Assembly (NCBI RefSeq): GCF_001586275.1
Contig: NZ_CP014545.1
Coordinates: 3,275,522 to 3,339,521, forward strand
Length of the DNA: 64,000 nt
Direction of reading: 5' to 3'
From: Sphingorhabdus sp. M41
GTDB taxonomy: Bacteria > Pseudomonadota > Alphaproteobacteria > Sphingomonadales > Sphingomonadaceae
Every line of letters begins with the position of its first letter. The stretch's first letter is position 1. The notes under the pieces are model-generated. The model was not told the DNA's origin, did not search any database, and worked only from the letters and a program-made list of their open reading frames with translations. Below, piece by piece: positions 62,206 through 64,000 of the stretch. The position numbers and the translations under genes are program-made.

Positions 62206-62241
62206 AATAAAAACCCGCCTGCAATCGTGATCGCAGACGGG
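62206..62241 (-). terminator. Intrinsic terminator between DUF4402 subunit and chaperone genes
   Basis: On the minus strand CCCGTCTGC pairs with GCAGGCGGG (9 bp, one wobble) around a 10-base loop, followed by five T, then A and two T. It lies 48 bp after the subunit stop and about 150 bp before the chaperone ATG. It should make the subunit message much more abundant than the chaperone/usher message. Confidence 0.85.
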
Positions 62242-62288
62242 TGATGGTAAAAAAGATTGGGGCGGGCCTGGGCCTACCCGGTCAGATT

Positions 62289-62780
62289 TTACTGATAGAC
62301 AACGGCTACGTTGAAGGAACCTTCATAAGCGCCATCCGCCTGATTGGCTCCGACACTCAAAATGCCACCGACGGTGAAACTATCTTCTCCTGCCAGAACG
62401 ATGGTTTCATTGCTTGCTTTCAGCATCGCCGTCATGGTGCCGTCCGGGCCGGTCAGCGTTACTGTCGGATCGACGGAAACAGCAACCGTTTCACCGGTGG
62501 TGCCAGAGACATCAAATCCAGCGGCCGTAGTCGTACCGGAACAGACGAGTCCCGTACCGCAAGTCGGCGAGCCAGTCGTGCTGACAGCGACTGTCGACGC
62601 CTCTGCGCCCGTCACAATCGTGCCGAAGTCGAGATTGGAGCCGTCAGAATCCACAGATACCTGTGCAAGAATATTCGCACGCGCATCTGCAGTGGCAGTA
62701 TCTGCACGGGCAGTGGTTGCCCCCATGATCGAAGCCACAAGTACGGAAGAAGCCAAAGCGGCCTTTAGAAATTTTGACAT
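62289..62780 (-). CDS. DUF4402 secreted beta-sandwich protein, probable pilus/coat subunit
   Basis: A 163-residue protein with a signal peptide cut near TTARA. The mature part is Ala/Thr/Gly-rich with alternating beta strands, NLDFGTIVTG near residue 55 typical of DUF4402, one Cys pair (GSPTCGTGLVC) and a final strand EGSFNVAVVYQ. DUF4402 proteins are usually found next to PapD-like chaperones and ushers, as here, and are treated as fibre subunits. No adhesin-like second subunit is present. A CtrA-type box is upstream and a terminator downstream. Confidence 0.85.
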   Translation of the reverse strand: MSKFLKAALASSVLVASIMGATTARADTATADARANILAQVSVDSDGSNLDFGTIVTGAEASTVAVSTTGSPTCGTGLVCSGTTTAAGFDVSGTTGETVAVSVDPTVTLTGPDGTMTAMLKASNETIVLAGEDSFTVGGILSVGANQADGAYEGSFNVAVVYQ

Positions 62781-63047
62781 AGTTACTGGTCCCTATTGTT
62801 CATTACATTATTGAACGGACGCATACGGTGTGATTGAGCCAAACCCACTGGCTAACCATCGTCTGCGCCAACATTCAGCCGGTCTTATCCGGGGGAAAGA
62901 ATAAGGCTTTGCTGTAACTCATGGTTAATTTGAGATTAACTCGATAACCCATTGAATAACAGATATAAATTTGGAGTAAATTCCACTAATTTGCCGTTAA
63001 CCAGGCAGTTGGCCCGCCTGTTTTCGGATTCGGTCCGGGCGTTTATG
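62781..63047. other. AT-rich control region of the pilus-like locus
   Basis: The 267-bp gap between parB and the subunit gene is AT-rich from about 62920 to 63000. It contains the CtrA-type box and a degenerate second box. No gene is visible. Confidence 0.6.
62921..62939 (-). promoter_or_regulatory. CtrA-type box upstream of DUF4402 subunit gene
   Basis: On the minus strand the sequence reads TTAA-TCTCAAA-TTAACCAT, which fits the CtrA consensus TTAA-N7-TTAA including the extended TTAACCAT half-site. It is about 141-159 bp upstream of the subunit ATG. A second copy with one mismatch, TTAA-N7-TTAG, is at 62986-63000 on the same strand. Confidence 0.65.
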
Positions 63048-63983
63048 CTAGATATGTTCACCCGTCAGACGCTGGCAAATCAGGTCCAGTTGATCAAGAT
63101 TGGCATATTCTATTGCCATGGTACCGCCCTGCCCGTTGGACTGGATTTTCACCTTCAAGCCGAGCAGATCCCCCAAATGGGTTTCGAGGGCCTTAATATC
63201 AGCATCTGTCTCCGACAGCGACGCCTGCTTTTTCGCCGACATCGGCTTCTTGACCGCCAGAGCTTTACGAACCAGCCGCTCAACGTCGCGAACCGACAAC
63301 CCCTGTTTCGCAATTTGAGGCCCCAGTTCTTCGGCGTTGGGCGCGTTGATCAGCGCCCGGGCGTGGCCCATCGTCAGCTTCTCTTCGACAACCAGTGTCT
63401 TCACGCTGGCTGGCAGTTCCAGCAAGCGCATGAGATTGGCGATATGGCTGCGCGATTTCCCGACAATTTCGGCCAGCCTGGTCTGGCTATGCCCATAATC
63501 GTTGCTGAGCCGCGCATAGGCCTCGGCCTCTTCGATGACATTCAGGTCCTTGCGCTGGACATTTTCGACAATCGCGATCTCGAATGTTTCTTCATCGTTG
63601 AGGTTGCGAACGACCGCGGGGATCTGATGCAGGCGAGCGCGCTGTGCAGCTCTCCACCGGCGCTCGCCGGCGACGATCTGGAAAGTCTTGCCATGCGGTC
63701 GAACGACGATCGGCTGAATCACCCCGCGTTGCCGCATGCTGTTTGCCAATTCGTCCAGCGCGTCGGTATCGAAATTCTGGCGCGGCTGATCCGGATTGGG
63801 CCGGATATCCGAAACAGCTATGGAGCGCAGGCCATCGGCAACGGTCGCTTCCGCAGCCCGTTCACCATCGCTGGACTCGCCGGTCTGGATCGGCTCTTCC
63901 CGCTGGATTTCGCCGAACAGGCTGTTCAGTCCCCTGCCAAGTCCGGTTGCGCGCTTGGCTGGTTTCTTGTTGGTTTCATTCAA
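63048..63983 (-). CDS. parB: ParB chromosome-partitioning protein
   Basis: A 311-residue ParB/Spo0J protein. The N-terminus has the GLGRGLNSLFG sequence that contacts ParA; the CTP-binding domain has PNPDQPRQNFD, PIVVRPHG and VAGERRWRAAQRA; the HTH region has SQTRLAEIVGKSRSHIANLMRLLELP; the C-terminus is the dimerisation domain. It loads on parS sites near the origin and segregates chromosomes. The first possible start in the window is the TTG at 63983; the frame stays open to the right edge, so a start beyond the window cannot be excluded. parA is expected just upstream, outside the window. Confidence 0.94.
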   Translation of the reverse strand: MNETNKKPAKRATGLGRGLNSLFGEIQREEPIQTGESSDGERAAEATVADGLRSIAVSDIRPNPDQPRQNFDTDALDELANSMRQRGVIQPIVVRPHGKTFQIVAGERRWRAAQRARLHQIPAVVRNLNDEETFEIAIVENVQRKDLNVIEEAEAYARLSNDYGHSQTRLAEIVGKSRSHIANLMRLLELPASVKTLVVEEKLTMGHARALINAPNAEELGPQIAKQGLSVRDVERLVRKALAVKKPMSAKKQASLSETDADIKALETHLGDLLGLKVKIQSNGQGGTMAIEYANLDQLDLICQRLTGEHI

Positions 63984-64000
63984 GGCCTGATCGTCATCCA

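Noticed and set aside
62781..64000. parS site near parB
   Set aside because: No sequence close to TGTTTCACGTGAAACA was seen here or elsewhere in the window by eye.

Overview
The window looks like chromosome of a Sphingomonadales alphaproteobacterium (Parasphingorhabdus/Sphingopyxis-like). This is inferred from the GC-rich coding sequence, two large TonB-dependent receptors, an isoquinoline-oxidoreductase type molybdoenzyme module, many acyl-CoA, SDR and MFS catabolic genes, a NodT-type RND pump, a CtrA-type box, and the dispersed inverted repeat seen in sphingomonads whose arms begin CCGTTCGT. No rRNA, tRNA, CRISPR array, transposase or phage gene was recognised. parB at the right edge suggests the origin region is not far away, but the origin itself was not seen.

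Layout. 1-776: end of a molybdoenzyme large subunit and its 2Fe-2S subunit. 1249-2358: a lone glycosyltransferase. 2685-8341: a complete RND efflux operon (permease, adaptor, outer-membrane lipoprotein). 8351-26207: a catabolic island. It holds a TonB receptor, two NTF2-like paralogs, an Asp/Glu-type racemase, a GntR/FCD regulator, a CaiB-type CoA-transferase, an HMG-CoA-lyase-like enzyme, hydantoinase A and B, a KstD-like flavoprotein, three SDRs and two MFS carriers. The same 12-bp palindrome ATTGTATACAAT lies in both divergent control regions of this island (12556-12567 and 14530-14541) and probably makes it one GntR regulon. 26406-28760: a pair of acyl-CoA dehydrogenases. 29129-32908: a periplasmic molybdoenzyme with a lipoprotein cytochrome c and a MocA-like cofactor nucleotidyltransferase. 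32927-37143: a queuosine-precursor transporter, then a LOG / CNT transporter / 2OG-oxygenase / uridine kinase run. 37380-39896: second TonB receptor. 40101-41670: UDP-glucuronate 4-epimerase-like gene and an FMN reductase.

41824-46638: acyl-CoA dehydrogenase, thiolase and FadB-type beta-oxidation genes. 46693-56445: a TetR-controlled acyl-CoA carboxylase cluster (carboxyltransferase, crotonase, biotin subunit, nitronate monooxygenase-like protein, CoA-transferase, acyl-CoA synthetase) whose core order resembles acyclic-terpene (atu) clusters. 56526-58335: lipid kinase and alpha/beta hydrolase. 58413-62780: a compact pilus-like locus of DUF4402 subunit, PapD-like chaperone and usher-like outer-membrane protein. 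It has an intrinsic terminator after the subunit gene, a 16-bp perfect hairpin against the usher start and a CtrA-type box upstream. 63048-63983: parB.

Working together: the receptors, MFS carriers, ligases/CoA-transferases, dehydrogenases and carboxylase describe a cell specialised in importing and degrading hydrophobic or cyclic organic acids. Most of the novelty is in the GntR island, in the candidate operators shared between acyl-CoA genes, in an apparent ATA start codon of the KstD-like gene, and in the minimal pilus locus.
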